This document shows, piece by piece, positions 24,661 to 34,400 of a DNA stretch of 38,795 bases (position 1 is its first letter; every line of letters begins with the position of its first letter). Where the stretch lies: assembly GCA_913061285.1 (NCBI GenBank), contig CAJXVR010000027.1, positions 1-38,795 of the forward strand, read 5' to 3'. This DNA comes from an uncultured Verrucomicrobiota bacterium (GTDB lineage Bacteria; Verrucomicrobiota; Verrucomicrobiia; Limisphaerales; AAA164-E04). The notes under the pieces are model-generated. The model did not search any database. It had not been told where the DNA came from and saw only the letters and a program-made list of their open reading frames with translations. The translations under genes and the position numbers were made by a program.

Positions 24661-25839
24661 ATGAGTAAAAACTACATTTTTTCTTCCGAATCCGTGGGTG
24701 AAGGTCATCCAGACAAGGTTTGCGACACGATTTCAGACGCGATTCTCGATGCCTGTCTTGCCCAGGATAAAAACAGCCGAGTTGCCTGTGAAACGTTCGT
24801 GAAGAGCAATCTGGTGGTCGTTGGGGGCGAGATTACGACCAACGCCAAATTCGATTACAATGAAGTGATTCGAGGAGCGATTCGAGGGATTGGTTACGTG
24901 AACGATGATGACATTTTTCATGCCGACAAAGTTTTCATCACGAATGCTCTAACCTCTCAGAGTGCTGATATTTCCCAGGGAGTGGATGCCAAGAAAGCAG
25001 CCGGCAAGGCAACGGCTGAGCAAGGTGCGGGTGACCAAGGACTTATGTTCGGGTATGCCAGTAACGAGACCAAGGAACTGATGCCGGCTCCAATCATGTT
25101 TGCTCACCACTTGGGACGAGAGCTCACGCGGATTCGAAAGAGCGGCAAAGTCAAGTGGCTTCGGCCGGACGCAAAATCTCAAGTTTCGGTTCAGTACGAA
25201 GACGGCAAGCCAAAGGCGATTACCAGCGTTGTCATCTCCACGCAGCACACCGCTGATGTTTCCAACAAAACCATTCGCGATTTCATCACCAAGAATGTCA
25301 TCAACCGTGTCTTGCCTAAAAAACTCCTCTCCAAGAAAACCCAACTCTTAATTAACCCAACCGGGCGTTTCGTTGTCGGTGGACCGGAGGGTGACAGTGG
25401 ACTTACCGGTCGAAAGATCATCGTTGATACCTACGGTGGCATGGGCCGTCATGGTGGGGGGGCCTTCAGTGGTAAGGATCCTTCTAAGGTAGATCGCAGT
25501 GCCGCTTATATGGGTCGTTACGTGGCTAAGAATGTGGTTGCGTCTGGCTTGGCAACGCATTGTGAGGTTCAGTTCGCTTATGCCATAGGATATCCAGATC
25601 CCGTTTCTGTCGCTGTTGATACCTTTGGTACTGGTGTGATAAGTGACGAGCAAATTACTGAAGCGGTGAAGAAGGTGTTCAGCTTTAAGCCTGCTGACAT
25701 TGTGAAGCAGTTGAAACTCTTGCGCCCTATCTTTTCGGCGACGACGAACTACGGTCACTTCGGAAAAGTTAATGATCTTGATACCATCACTTGGGAAAAG
25801 ACCGACAAGGTGAAGGCGCTTCAACGGGCCGCAAAGTAG
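24661..25839 (+). CDS. metK: S-adenosylmethionine synthase
   Basis: This 392-residue enzyme makes SAM from methionine and ATP with release of phosphate and pyrophosphate. The hallmarks are all present: [14 protein letters not shown] (about 9-22) with the triphosphate-contacting His and Asp, the GAGDQG motif (about 121-126), the active-site helix region FAHHLGREL, and [20 protein letters not shown] (region, about 260-280) that binds phosphates and potassium. Length matches the family. No clear Shine-Dalgarno precedes the ATG at 24661. The gene leads an apparent metK-ahcY operon with a 65-bp spacer to ahcY, and is divergent from the ArsR-methyltransferase regulator, with a dyad over its -10. 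Confidence 0.98.
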   Translation: MSKNYIFSSESVGEGHPDKVCDTISDAILDACLAQDKNSRVACETFVKSNLVVVGGEITTNAKFDYNEVIRGAIRGIGYVNDDDIFHADKVFITNALTSQSADISQGVDAKKAAGKATAEQGAGDQGLMFGYASNETKELMPAPIMFAHHLGRELTRIRKSGKVKWLRPDAKSQVSVQYEDGKPKAITSVVISTQHTADVSNKTIRDFITKNVINRVLPKKLLSKKTQLLINPTGRFVVGGPEGDSGLTGRKIIVDTYGGMGRHGGGAFSGKDPSKVDRSAAYMGRYVAKNVVASGLATHCEVQFAYAIGYPDPVSVAVDTFGTGVISDEQITEAVKKVFSFKPADIVKQLKLLRPIFSATTNYGHFGKVNDLDTITWEKTDKVKALQRAAK

Positions 25840-25904
25840 TCTGGCGCTGCAGACGCGCCGTAGACGATTTGCATCTGAATTATAATCTACCATATTGAGT
25901 TTGA

Positions 25905-27341
25905 ATGAGTACGACGACAGATAATTCGCAACAAGCGGAACAAGACTTCAAAGTAGCCGATCTTGGATTGGCAGAGTGGGGACGTAAGGAAATTTCCATT
26001 GCTGAGCACGAGATGCCTGGTTTGATGGCGATTCGAAGAAAGCATGCAGCGAGCAAGCCTCTCCAAGGTGTTCGAGTGACCGGCTCGCTTCACATGACAA
26101 TTCAAACAGCGGTTCTCATTGAGACCCTCGGTGACCTCGGGGCATCGGTTCGATGGGCAAGCTGCAACATCTTTTCAACCCAAGACCATGCTGCGGCAGC
26201 GATCGCTGAAGCGGGCTATCCGGTCTTCGCTTGGAAGGGTGAGAGCTTGGAAGAATATTGGTGGTGCACCTACAAGGCGCTGATCCACCCAGGAGGCAAA
26301 GGGCCGGAACTAATCGTGGATGATGGTGGTGACGCCACGCTCTTGATCCACAAAGGCTACGAGCTTGAAAACGGTAGCGATTGGGTGAATGGGCCTGCGG
26401 AAAGTGCTGAAGAGCAAGTGATTAAGGATTTGCTCAAAAAGGTGCACGCTGAGAACCCTTACCAGTGGCACGAGATTGTCAAGGAGTGGAAGGGTGTTTC
26501 TGAAGAGACGACGACCGGTGTTCATCGCCTTTACAAGATGCAGCAAGAAGGATCTCTTTTGGTGCCTGCCGTGAATGTGAATGACTCCGTCACGAAGTCG
26601 AAATTTGACAATCTCTATGGTTGCCGAGAGTCGTTGGCTGATGGCATCAAGCGGGCGACGGATGTGATGGTGGCCGGGAAGGTTGCCATGATTGTTGGTT
26701 ATGGTGATGTGGGTAAGGGGTGTGCTCAGTCCATGCGTGGATTTGGTGCGCGAGTTCTCGTGTCAGAGGTGGATCCCATCAATGCACTCCAGGCTGTGAT
26801 GGAAGGGTTTGAAGTGACGACGGTAGAGGATTCTCTCGGCGAAGCGGATATCTACGTGACCACGACCGGGAACAAGGATGTGATCACAGTCGATCACATG
26901 CTCAACATGAAGGATCAAGCTATCGTTTGTAACATTGGTCATTTCGACAATGAGATTCAGGTTGATAAATTGAATGATCGCGAAGGCGTCAGTAAAACGA
27001 CCGTGAAACCCCAAGTGGATCAGTACAAGTTGCCCAATGGAAATGAGATTTTCATGTTGGCTGAAGGTCGATTAGTCAATCTAGGTTGTGCGACTGGTCA
27101 TCCTAGCTTTGTGATGTCGAATTCTTTCGCCAATCAGACCCTTGCTCAATTGGATCTTTGGGAGAAACGTGAAAGCTATAAGCCAGGCGTTTATGTGTTG
27201 CCTAAGAAACTTGATGAGGAAGTCGCTCGACTTCACCTCGAAAAACTCGGGGTCAAGCTCACGACCTTATCTGCAGAACAGGCAGCCTACATTGGGGTTC
27301 CAGTGGAAGGTCCTTACAAGCCGGATCACTATCGCTACTAG
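25905..27341 (+). CDS. ahcY: adenosylhomocysteinase
   Basis: AhcY (478 residues) hydrolyses S-adenosylhomocysteine to adenosine and homocysteine, removing the product that inhibits methyltransferases and returning homocysteine to the methionine cycle. It uses tightly bound NAD. Motifs: the substrate region [17 protein letters not shown] (about 64-80), [27 protein letters not shown] (about 222-234) with the catalytic Lys and Asp, and the NAD loop [10 protein letters not shown] (about 265-274). The C-terminus ends in PYKPDHYRY, the cofactor-contacting Lys-Tyr tail of the family. The length includes the roughly 40-residue insert found in most bacterial members. It is the second gene after metK and is closed by a strong terminator at 27371-27406. 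Confidence 0.98.
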   Translation: MSTTTDNSQQAEQDFKVADLGLAEWGRKEISIAEHEMPGLMAIRRKHAASKPLQGVRVTGSLHMTIQTAVLIETLGDLGASVRWASCNIFSTQDHAAAAIAEAGYPVFAWKGESLEEYWWCTYKALIHPGGKGPELIVDDGGDATLLIHKGYELENGSDWVNGPAESAEEQVIKDLLKKVHAENPYQWHEIVKEWKGVSEETTTGVHRLYKMQQEGSLLVPAVNVNDSVTKSKFDNLYGCRESLADGIKRATDVMVAGKVAMIVGYGDVGKGCAQSMRGFGARVLVSEVDPINALQAVMEGFEVTTVEDSLGEADIYVTTTGNKDVITVDHMLNMKDQAIVCNIGHFDNEIQVDKLNDREGVSKTTVKPQVDQYKLPNGNEIFMLAEGRLVNLGCATGHPSFVMSNSFANQTLAQLDLWEKRESYKPGVYVLPKKLDEEVARLHLEKLGVKLTTLSAEQAAYIGVPVEGPYKPDHYRY

Positions 27342-27370
27342 GCGAGCGAGAAAAATAAACAATTAAGATC

Positions 27371-27406
27371 AAGACCGCGAACCGTTTGTTGTTCGCGGTC
27401 TTTTTT
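27371..27406 (+). terminator. strong intrinsic terminator after ahcY
   Basis: A perfect 12-bp stem, AAGACCGCGAAC (27371-27382) with GTTCGCGGTCTT (27391-27402), has an 8-base loop and ends in six T (27401-27406). It lies 30 bp beyond the ahcY stop and closes the metK-ahcY unit. This is the clearest terminator in the window. Confidence 0.95.
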
Positions 27407-27451
27407 GTTGGAGGAGCTCGTTTTGTCCTGCCTCAACCGATTTGGCTAAGG

Positions 27452-28090
27452 CTACGGTGCAAGTCGCTCGATCTTCCAGTTCTTGCTGGCTTCACGACTA
27501 TAAAGAAAACGATCGTGAATTCGATGTTGCCCCCCTTGCCAAAATTCGATCGTACGCGGAATGACTTGGTAGCCGCCCCAAAAGCTAGGCAGCGGAATTT
27601 TTCCGGCCGCAAACTTTCGTTTCATTTCATCCCACTTCAATTCTAAGAGTTTGCGTGAGGTGATGACCTTGCTTTGCGGGGATGCCCAAGCACCGATCTG
27701 ACTGCCTTCGGGCCGGCTTTGAAAATACTTGAGCGACTCGGCTGGGGAGATTTTCTTCGCTTCGCCACTAATGATTACTTGGCGCTCAAGGACGAGCCAT
27801 GGGAAGAGAAGGGATATGTTTGGATTGGCGTCCAGGTGTTGTGCTTTTCGACTCTCGTAGTTGGTAAAGAATAGAAAACCATCGCTACTGAACCCTTTTA
27901 GAAGCACTGTCCTTGTCGATGGGTGACCTAGGGGGTCAACGGTTGCCAAGCTCATCGCGTTGGGTTCGAGAACTTCCGCGTTGCAGGCTTGATCCATCCA
28001 CGTGCGGAATTGGGCGATGGGGTCGCTATCGAGGTTTTCTCTTCGGAGGATGGCCTGGGTATAGTTTTTTCTTAGATCTGCTACGTTCAT
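27452..28090 (-). CDS. pdxH: pyridoxamine/pyridoxine 5'-phosphate oxidase
   Basis: PdxH oxidises pyridoxamine- or pyridoxine-phosphate to pyridoxal phosphate using FMN and oxygen. From the ATG at 28090 the protein is 212 residues, the family's usual length; the open frame runs 30 codons further upstream, but that extension is not family-like. Motifs: MNVADLRKNY at the start, an AMSLATVD strand, the FMN-contacting RTVLLKG (about 64-70), FFTNYESRKAQ, WLVLERQVIISGEA, SRPEGSQIGAWAS, and the C-terminal FWQGGQHRIHDRF with the substrate-binding Arg-His pair, ending RLAP. It converges on the ahcY terminator. There is no pathway partner beside it. Confidence 0.96.
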   Translation of the reverse strand: MNVADLRKNYTQAILRRENLDSDPIAQFRTWMDQACNAEVLEPNAMSLATVDPLGHPSTRTVLLKGFSSDGFLFFTNYESRKAQHLDANPNISLLFPWLVLERQVIISGEAKKISPAESLKYFQSRPEGSQIGAWASPQSKVITSRKLLELKWDEMKRKFAAGKIPLPSFWGGYQVIPRTIEFWQGGQHRIHDRFLYSREASKNWKIERLAP

Positions 28091-28235
28091 TGCTCGGCAA
28101 TGCAGAGTCTCCCAGCGAATGGCGTGATTTGACAGCCAAAAGGGAAGTGGTTGAAAGGGAAACGTAGTTGTTCGTTTCACTTGGGCCGAGAGTTCAGCCG
28201 TCCAGGACCCGTGACTTGATCCCGGGGCCGAGCCG

Positions 28236-30728
28236 TCAGCGTCTCGCTTCGATTTGTTCTAGCTCTGTGACTGCGGACTGAATTTCTTGGAGTTTCTTGA
28301 GGAGCGTCTCTTGCCGAGTTCGCGCCTCCCGTTGGGCGACGTGCTCTCGAAGGGCGGCAGCGGATCCACCAACCGGTTGGTAGTGACCGGTCTCCAGCTT
28401 GCTTTCCAGTGCTTCAATAGCGCCGCCAAGTTGAGGATCATTGAGGGTTACTCGAATCGCCTGCGGGCCTAGGGACGGGAGTTCTATAAGAGCTTCGTCG
28501 ATGGGGCTTAGTCCTTGCAGTCGGTTCTTGATCGTTGCTTGAGAGTTGCCGGCAGGAATGAAAAACCCTTCGTTGGCTTCAATTCCCCAGTTTGGCGAAT
28601 TGGGCGTCCTATCGATGTTGCGGCCGCTTGGGGGGACGTATTTGGCTGTTGTCAATTTCACGGCTCCGAGCTTGTCACTGATGTGGAGGAGTGTTTGCAC
28701 GCTCGTCTTCCCGAAGCTCCGTGTGCCTACCACCATGGCCCGATCATGATCTTGTAAGGCGGCTCCGACAATCTCTCCGGCCGAGGCGGTTTCGCCGTTG
28801 ACCAGAATCACTAGAGGAAACCTCCAAGAGCGATCATTCGTTGCAGTGATCGTTTCTGAGTCACCATCACGTCCCTGAATTGTGACGATTTCTCCTCGGT
28901 TCAGGAAAAGGTCAGCTACTTGGGCTGCGGGATTTAGTGCGCCTCCTGGGCAGAACCGGAGATCAATAATGGCTCCTTGAAGGTTCGTGCCTCCGCTCTG
29001 AGTGATTCGCTGGTCTAATTCCTGAGCCGTGTGTTTTCCGAGATAGCTGATTTGAAAATAGCCAAGATTTGAGCCCGTCCCGATTCGGTGAGGGGAGGTG
29101 ATACCTTGACTATTCTTCGTGCCCCTCAGGCCGTGAACGCTGGAGAGTTTGATGCGTCCTCGGGTAACGGTGAGCTTTCTCTCGTTCCCGCCCCGAAGGA
29201 TCGTGAGGCGAACCTGAGTTCCGAGTGGGCCGCGAATCAGGTCGACAAGCTCTCCCAAGGCAAGGCCAGTTGCGTTCGTCTGATCAATTCCGTGAATGAT
29301 GTCTCCGGGTTCGAGTCCTGCGTCGAGCGCAGGAGATCCAGGGAGGGGCCGAATGATCTGAAGTTGGTCATTCACCATTCTTAGCTGTGCGCCAATGCCG
29401 AAGAGTTCGCCGTTCAGGTGAACTTGCATGTTGGCCAACTTTTCTTGGGGGAGGTATTGAGCATGGGGATCGTTTAGCGACTTGATCATGGCCTCGATTG
29501 CGCTTCGCTTCATTGTGCGACTATCGACAGATTGAAGGGAATGTTGCTGTAGGGTCTGCTGGAGTGATCCCAAATCGCTCAACGGCTCTCTGCTCACTTC
29601 TCCTTTGGTATGCGTCTCGCCGAGGAGAGCTGGAGTGAAGGGGCTTAACGCGCCCATAGCGAGCGAGCAGGCTACGGTAAGACTCATGATGGCCCCGACA
29701 TGCCGACGAGCTGGTTGTGTGCGACGACACTGCGTGGTGAGAATGCGCTCGATCCGTGCTTCGAGTTTTCCTTTACGGCCGGCTGCCAAGGCGACAGCGT
29801 TTTCCCATGGCCTCGTTGACCGTCCGCTAACGATCGACGTGAGATGCCCGGCGTAGATCGGTGCCGAGAGTCCATGTCTAAGGGCGGTGTCGTCGCAGGC
29901 CGACTCTTGGTCCATTCTAAGTTTTTGGATGCCGATCCAAATGAGTGGGTTGTACCAATAGAATGCCGCAGAGACTTGGGCTATTAGCTGAAGGGCACTA
30001 TCCCACCGTTGGATGTGGGCCAATTCATGGAGTAACACCGCTCTTCGCTCGGTCTCAGACCATTGTCGAGCTTTGAGTGGAAGGTGAAGGACGGGGTGAA
30101 GAATTCCCCAGGTCATCGGAATATCTCGCTGCTTGCTCATCACGAGTCTGATGGGACGTCGAATTCCTAACGTTGTCTTGAGTTCGTCGAGCGCTGCGAG
30201 CCAGTCTTCATCGAAGCATTCTCGGGCTTGTCGTTGTAAGCGGCTGAGACTGAGCCAGCCAAGGACCGTGCTCATCAGAATGGTGAAGCATCCAAAGAGC
30301 CACACTGCTGGTATCCATGAGAGCCGTGTCGTTGTCGCCGGGACCTTGGGTGTCTCGGGCGATGGTTGAGGGACTGAAATGGCACCTTGCGTTTTGAGCG
30401 TGGGTATTGTTGATGCCGTAACGGCTTCAACCACGCGATTTCGATTCGGAACAGGGGAGGTGTTTAGGATTGGAATTGCAAGGGATGGTTTGATAGTCGA
30501 TGAACTGCTCACTGGTTTGTTAAGAATTCCAATATGCCACGTTGGTAGGGTTCGGGAGAAAACTGGGAGAAGCACGAGGGCGACCAGGGTCCCCGTCCAA
30601 ACATAGCTGCGGGTGGCTGCTGAAGAACCGCTTCGCCGCATGAAATGGTTCGCGAGAAATCCGATCAATAAAAGGGGCAGTGATTTAATACCGACGAGGA
30701 CTGTCGGGTGTTGGAGTAGTTCTGTCAT
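28236..30728 (-). CDS. BlaR1-type M56 zinc peptidase fused to PDZ-S41 serine protease
   Basis: An 830-residue membrane protein with two protease modules. The N-terminal part has helices at about 10-30, 43-60 and 138-160, and a cytoplasmic M56 peptidase with the zinc motif HELAH (234-238) and the downstream Glu in QESACDD (about 275). A helix near 345-365 leads outside. There, in place of the penicillin-sensor domain of BlaR1, is a C-terminal-processing-protease unit: a linker, a PDZ domain (about 430-515) and an S41 core (about 545-750) with RFCPGG, NGETASAGEIVG containing the likely nucleophile Ser (about 649), and SFGKTSVQ with the general-base Lys (about 674). A coiled coil ends the protein. 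The blaI gene ends 24 bp upstream. Both active sites look intact, so an outside serine protease may activate the inside metalloprotease. That coupling is inference. Confidence 0.88.
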   Translation of the reverse strand: MTELLQHPTVLVGIKSLPLLLIGFLANHFMRRSGSSAATRSYVWTGTLVALVLLPVFSRTLPTWHIGILNKPVSSSSTIKPSLAIPILNTSPVPNRNRVVEAVTASTIPTLKTQGAISVPQPSPETPKVPATTTRLSWIPAVWLFGCFTILMSTVLGWLSLSRLQRQARECFDEDWLAALDELKTTLGIRRPIRLVMSKQRDIPMTWGILHPVLHLPLKARQWSETERRAVLLHELAHIQRWDSALQLIAQVSAAFYWYNPLIWIGIQKLRMDQESACDDTALRHGLSAPIYAGHLTSIVSGRSTRPWENAVALAAGRKGKLEARIERILTTQCRRTQPARRHVGAIMSLTVACSLAMGALSPFTPALLGETHTKGEVSREPLSDLGSLQQTLQQHSLQSVDSRTMKRSAIEAMIKSLNDPHAQYLPQEKLANMQVHLNGELFGIGAQLRMVNDQLQIIRPLPGSPALDAGLEPGDIIHGIDQTNATGLALGELVDLIRGPLGTQVRLTILRGGNERKLTVTRGRIKLSSVHGLRGTKNSQGITSPHRIGTGSNLGYFQISYLGKHTAQELDQRITQSGGTNLQGAIIDLRFCPGGALNPAAQVADLFLNRGEIVTIQGRDGDSETITATNDRSWRFPLVILVNGETASAGEIVGAALQDHDRAMVVGTRSFGKTSVQTLLHISDKLGAVKLTTAKYVPPSGRNIDRTPNSPNWGIEANEGFFIPAGNSQATIKNRLQGLSPIDEALIELPSLGPQAIRVTLNDPQLGGAIEALESKLETGHYQPVGGSAAALREHVAQREARTRQETLLKKLQEIQSAVTELEQIEARR

Positions 30729-30752
30729 GGTAGAAGAGATGTGGGATAGGGG

Positions 30753-31130
30753 TTACCGGTTGTTCTTCTTCGCCTGCTTGATGAGTTTTGAGATTCGTTC
30801 AAGTTCCGCATCTGAAACAGCACTTCCACCTTGTCCCAGATGGGCGGCGACGGCCTGTTCAAGCGAGTTTTCGAAGAAGGTGCTAAGCACCCGTCGTAGC
30901 GCGGATTTCCCCTCTTTTTCCCTTGGGCGAGTAGGGAAGTAGAAGTATGTCTGCCCTTTTTGAACGTGGCTCAAGTGCCCTTTCTCTTCGAGAATTCGCA
31001 GGTGCGTTCTCACCGCTGTTTTACTTGGTGGCTGAGCAAGTTGTCCCACCACCTCAAGGGCGGAAGCCCGACCTTGGGTGTAAACAATATCCATGATTTC
31101 TCGTTCTCGACGACTTAGGGGCTGTTCCAT
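30753..31130 (-). CDS. BlaI/MecI/CopY-family repressor
   Basis: A 125-residue winged-helix repressor. The N-terminal DNA-binding part (about 1-75) opens LSRREREIMDIVYTQGRASALEVV, read as a region, and has the recognition helix in SKTAVRTHLRILEEKGHL and the wing HVQKGQTYFYFP. The C-terminal helices (about 80-122) should dimerise. In BlaI and MecI a protease cuts the linker between the two parts to lift repression, and the M56 peptidase next door is the obvious candidate. The two genes are 24 bp apart on the same strand. A dyad overlaps the predicted -10 upstream, consistent with autoregulation. The gene is complete, with an ATG at 31130. No Shine-Dalgarno was seen. Confidence 0.93.
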   Translation of the reverse strand: MEQPLSRREREIMDIVYTQGRASALEVVGQLAQPPSKTAVRTHLRILEEKGHLSHVQKGQTYFYFPTRPREKEGKSALRRVLSTFFENSLEQAVAAHLGQGGSAVSDAELERISKLIKQAKKNNR

Positions 31131-31145
31131 AGGGGGTGCGCGCTT

Positions 31146-31197
31146 CGCTAGTTTTGAATGGTGGTTAATTTATTAGCCACTAGCGGAATGTTGTCAA
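31146..31197 (-). promoter_or_regulatory. blaI promoter with operator dyad over the -10
   Basis: Read on the minus strand: a consensus -35 TTGACA (31197-31192), a 17-bp spacer, and AATAAA as -10 (31174-31169). The near-palindrome GTGGTTAATTTATTAGCCAC (31161-31180) covers the -10. A second perfect inverted repeat, CGCTAGT (31146-31152) and ACTAGCG (31179-31185), brackets it. A repressor dimer here would shut the promoter, and BlaI is the natural candidate. The sequence does not match the TACA/TGTA half-sites of staphylococcal operators. Confidence 0.7.
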
Positions 31198-31476
31198 GCG
31201 CTTGCTGGTTAAAAAATTGGCACCTAGGCTATACGATAGCCGCAGCCCCCGCTGACGAAGGTGCGAGCTTGCACGTTAGGAAAGCTCTCCTAGAGGCAGT
31301 GCGATCCTTTGACGCGTCCTTGCTAGAGGGTGCTGTTTTAGGGGGATTGTTCGCGAAAGTCGCTCTGGGCTGCTGGAGAATGCTCGGCCTCCTTGGAGGT
31401 CGAGGTAAATGGTGTGGTCGAAGTTAGTCTCTCGCGAGGTGCCGGAGGCAATGAGGTGTTCTGGAGGTAACCCTGA
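31198..31476. other. non-coding spacer between blaI promoter and cytochrome gene
   Basis: No convincing gene is present. A plus-strand open frame (31158-31427) crosses the predicted minus-strand promoter and has no protein-like character. Two small dyads are visible: GGCTAT-ACG-ATAGCC at 31227-31241, about 30 bp upstream of the blaI -35 and so a possible extra control site, and CCTCC-TT-GGAGG at 31388-31399. Neither has a T-run that would mark a terminator. Confidence 0.4.
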
Positions 31477-34400
31477 TTAGAGGCTGTCGAGGAAGCTCAG
31501 GAGATCGATAATATCTTGTTGGTTGCTTTCTCCAAGTAGCCCTTCGGGCATGAGGGAGGTCTGAAGCGGTTGAATCGTTGCGAGTTCGTTGCGTGGGATG
31601 GTGAGAATGGTTGTTTGTGTTGCGATGACAACTTGATCTGCGCTTTGTTCGGTTATGAAACCACTATACACTATTCCGCTCGTGGTTTCGATTTCAGTCG
31701 CTCGAAAGCGTTCAGCTACTTCCTTCGATGGGGAAAGGATGGCGTCGGCGAGTTGATTACGAGTCAGGCGGCGAGTGACTCCGGCAAGGTCCGGGCCGAA
31801 AATCCGTCCTGGGATTCCTGGGACCCCTTGATGACAGCTCTGGCATTGACTCTTGAGATAGACGCTTTGTCCATTCTTGATGTTTCCGTTTGCGGGTGAG
31901 GCAGTGGTAAGCAGTTTGCGGGCGGCGTCGGTTGTTAGAATATCTTGATTTGGGTCTTGGCCGCTTGTCTCGAGCGCTTCACCAAACTCACGTTGATACC
32001 AGTTCGTCCAGTAGCCTGAGATGATCTGACTTTCGATGCCGACGCTCGCTGATTCATCAAAAACATTTCCCCAGGGAGAGACTCCGTGAGCGCCCAGATC
32101 AACGGCTGCTTCCCACCGGATGTTTGAATCGTTTGTTCTTGGCCACTCGTTTGGGCGACGGAGGCTGGTTTCCCAGGCAACGTTACTGATCAATCGTTGG
32201 GTTCGCTGCAAATCGCTCGAGGGCCAGGTTAGGCTACAAAGCAGGCCTGCCGTTGGATCGTCAGAGCGTACTTGAACGGTGAGCTCGTGGCGGCCAGCTC
32301 CGAGTGCGGTGATTCTTGTCTTTGGACGTGTCCACTCATCGTTCCTGGACACGAGCTCGCCGTCGAGATAGGCGCTGAAGATGTTATCGCCGGTGATTTC
32401 TAAGAGCGCCTCCGTTTTCGAATCGAGGAAGAATTCTCGACGAAAGTAGACGACGGGAATGTGATCTCCAGTGGAGCGAGCCCAAATCCATCGTGGGGTG
32501 TTGAGGGAATTGCTTCGCTGCTGGCCCGAGATGAGGCTAAGGCAGCTTTCGAAGGCGTAGGCTGCGCTTGGGCGTTCTTGGAGTCGCTGAATAAAGCGGC
32601 CAAGCATTGCCTTATTCTGTCGCGTATTGTCTCCCAATTGAAGTGTTGATCGGAGGAGGGAGCTGCCGTGTTTCTGCGCCAGTTTCGTGAGTTGCTCTGC
32701 AATTAGATTGAGTTGTTGTATCGAATCATTTTCTAGGAGGCGTCCCCAAAGAAGCGGTGCGTCTTCAGGCTCCAAATCCTGTGTGAGGAGGAGTCCCGTG
32801 AGTGTCTCGGTGATTGGAGAGTCCGTGGCCTGATTCCGTAGCTGTGCCCGGGCGAAAGAGCGGAGCCTTGGGGTAGTCTTTCGCTTCATCGTCTCTAACA
32901 GCGCAAGACGCCCAGAGAGGCTCTCTTCGCTGTTGTAGAGTTGGATTAGGTGAGATTCGGCGCCTGCTTGGTTAATGAAATCGTTGATGACCATTGTTCC
33001 AAGTTGGCTATTTGGCGAGAGTTGGTTCAGCGCATCTTCGAGGTTGGTCTTGTGAGTGGTGTGGAAGCGTTTGAGCACGGTGCCCCAGAAGCTCGGGAAC
33101 TGGAGTCCCTTACCAGCTAGGTCTGCGAACCATCCGGATTGATTCCGGATGAGCCATTGAAGCATGCGATGACGGCTTGCCTCCGTCCAGCCAATGGTGA
33201 TTTTAGACAACGCCTCGGCTATGTGAAACTGCGTCACGCCGTCTGGCTCAGCCTCGAGCTGCTGAAGAAGCGAGTCAAGCGTGGCTGGGACTTTGAACTC
33301 TCCGAGAAGTCGGGTTTGTTCCCATCGCAGATTGGCGTTCTTGGCCGGAAATCGCTGGGTGAGATAGTCAGAGACGAGGGTGCGGGTATTGACATCATTT
33401 GAAATCGATTCGCGGAAGAGTCCAAAGATTCGGAGAAGATCGAGTTGGTTTTCTAACGATTCGGGTGACTGGGCGATGAGGCGATTGACCGTGTTCAGAA
33501 TCGCTTCACTCGCTGGCATGTCGCCTCGACTCTTGGAAGCCACAAGAGCCCGCATCACGCGTTGTGGACTATCGGTTTGAATGGCCTTCTCAAACCACTT
33601 GGCACTAGGCAGGTGGGCGAGGGCTTGCATAGCGGTATAGCGAACCATGCGGTCCGGATCTTCGAGGGCACTCAGGAGCGGGGGGATACTTCGTTCCGTG
33701 CCGACCCGGGTGAGCGCTTCGGCAGCGCGGCGACGCACGAATGGGGACTGATCCGCGAGCAGAGGATGAAGCACTTGTGGGTGGTAAGCGGCCCCTTGAA
33801 GGCCGGTAAGCCACGCCGCCTGTCCTCGAAGTTCCGGATGGACCGACTTTGCCAAGCGAACATAAAAGCTGCCGGAAATGCGGCGAAAGGATGGTGAAAT
33901 CAATCGCAACGCTCGAAGCCGTTTCTTTAGTGGGCGCCCTTCATTCAAGACATATTGCTGAAGGGCGGGACGCCAGGAAACCCCGATTCGTTTCTTCACT
34001 TCGATTGTTTGTTTTCGGGTCCACTCGGATTGTGGCTGGGGTAGCTCTAAAACCTGTTCTATGAGTTCAGCCCGTGATCCCTTGATCGTGGTTGGTCCTG
34101 GGAGTAGTGCAGGAATTGACTCCTCGGGGTATTCTGCGTTCACTCGGTAGAAGAGACGCCAAAGACCTTGATTGTGATCGCTGAGTAACAAGCTGCCATC
34201 CGGGGCAATTGTTACGTCAACCACGGCAAAATCAATGGGCTGACCAGCGGTGTCGACAGCCTTCGCCTTTGGTTTTATGAGGACGTCCATTTCTGCGTTC
34301 CAACTGGCTCCTTCCTGTTCGAGGCGGAAGGAGAGGAGACGGCCGCTCGCGTTGTAGGATCCTTTTGTTGCAGACTTCCAACGGTAGTCACAGACGATGA

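Noticed and set aside
25348-25893. Minus-strand 181-codon open frame over metK
   Set aside because: It is a shadow of the strongly conserved metK coding sequence and has no protein-like domain.
25840-25904. SAH riboswitch between metK and ahcY (GGCGCTGCAGACGCGCC recalls the GCGCUGC core of that class)
   Set aside because: The 65-nt spacer lacks the matching CCAGGCUCG part and pairing of the class, and is too short. It shows only a 5-bp stem.
31158-31427. Plus-strand 89-codon open frame in the blaI upstream spacer
   Set aside because: It crosses the predicted blaI operator, lacks a ribosome site, and has no recognisable domain.
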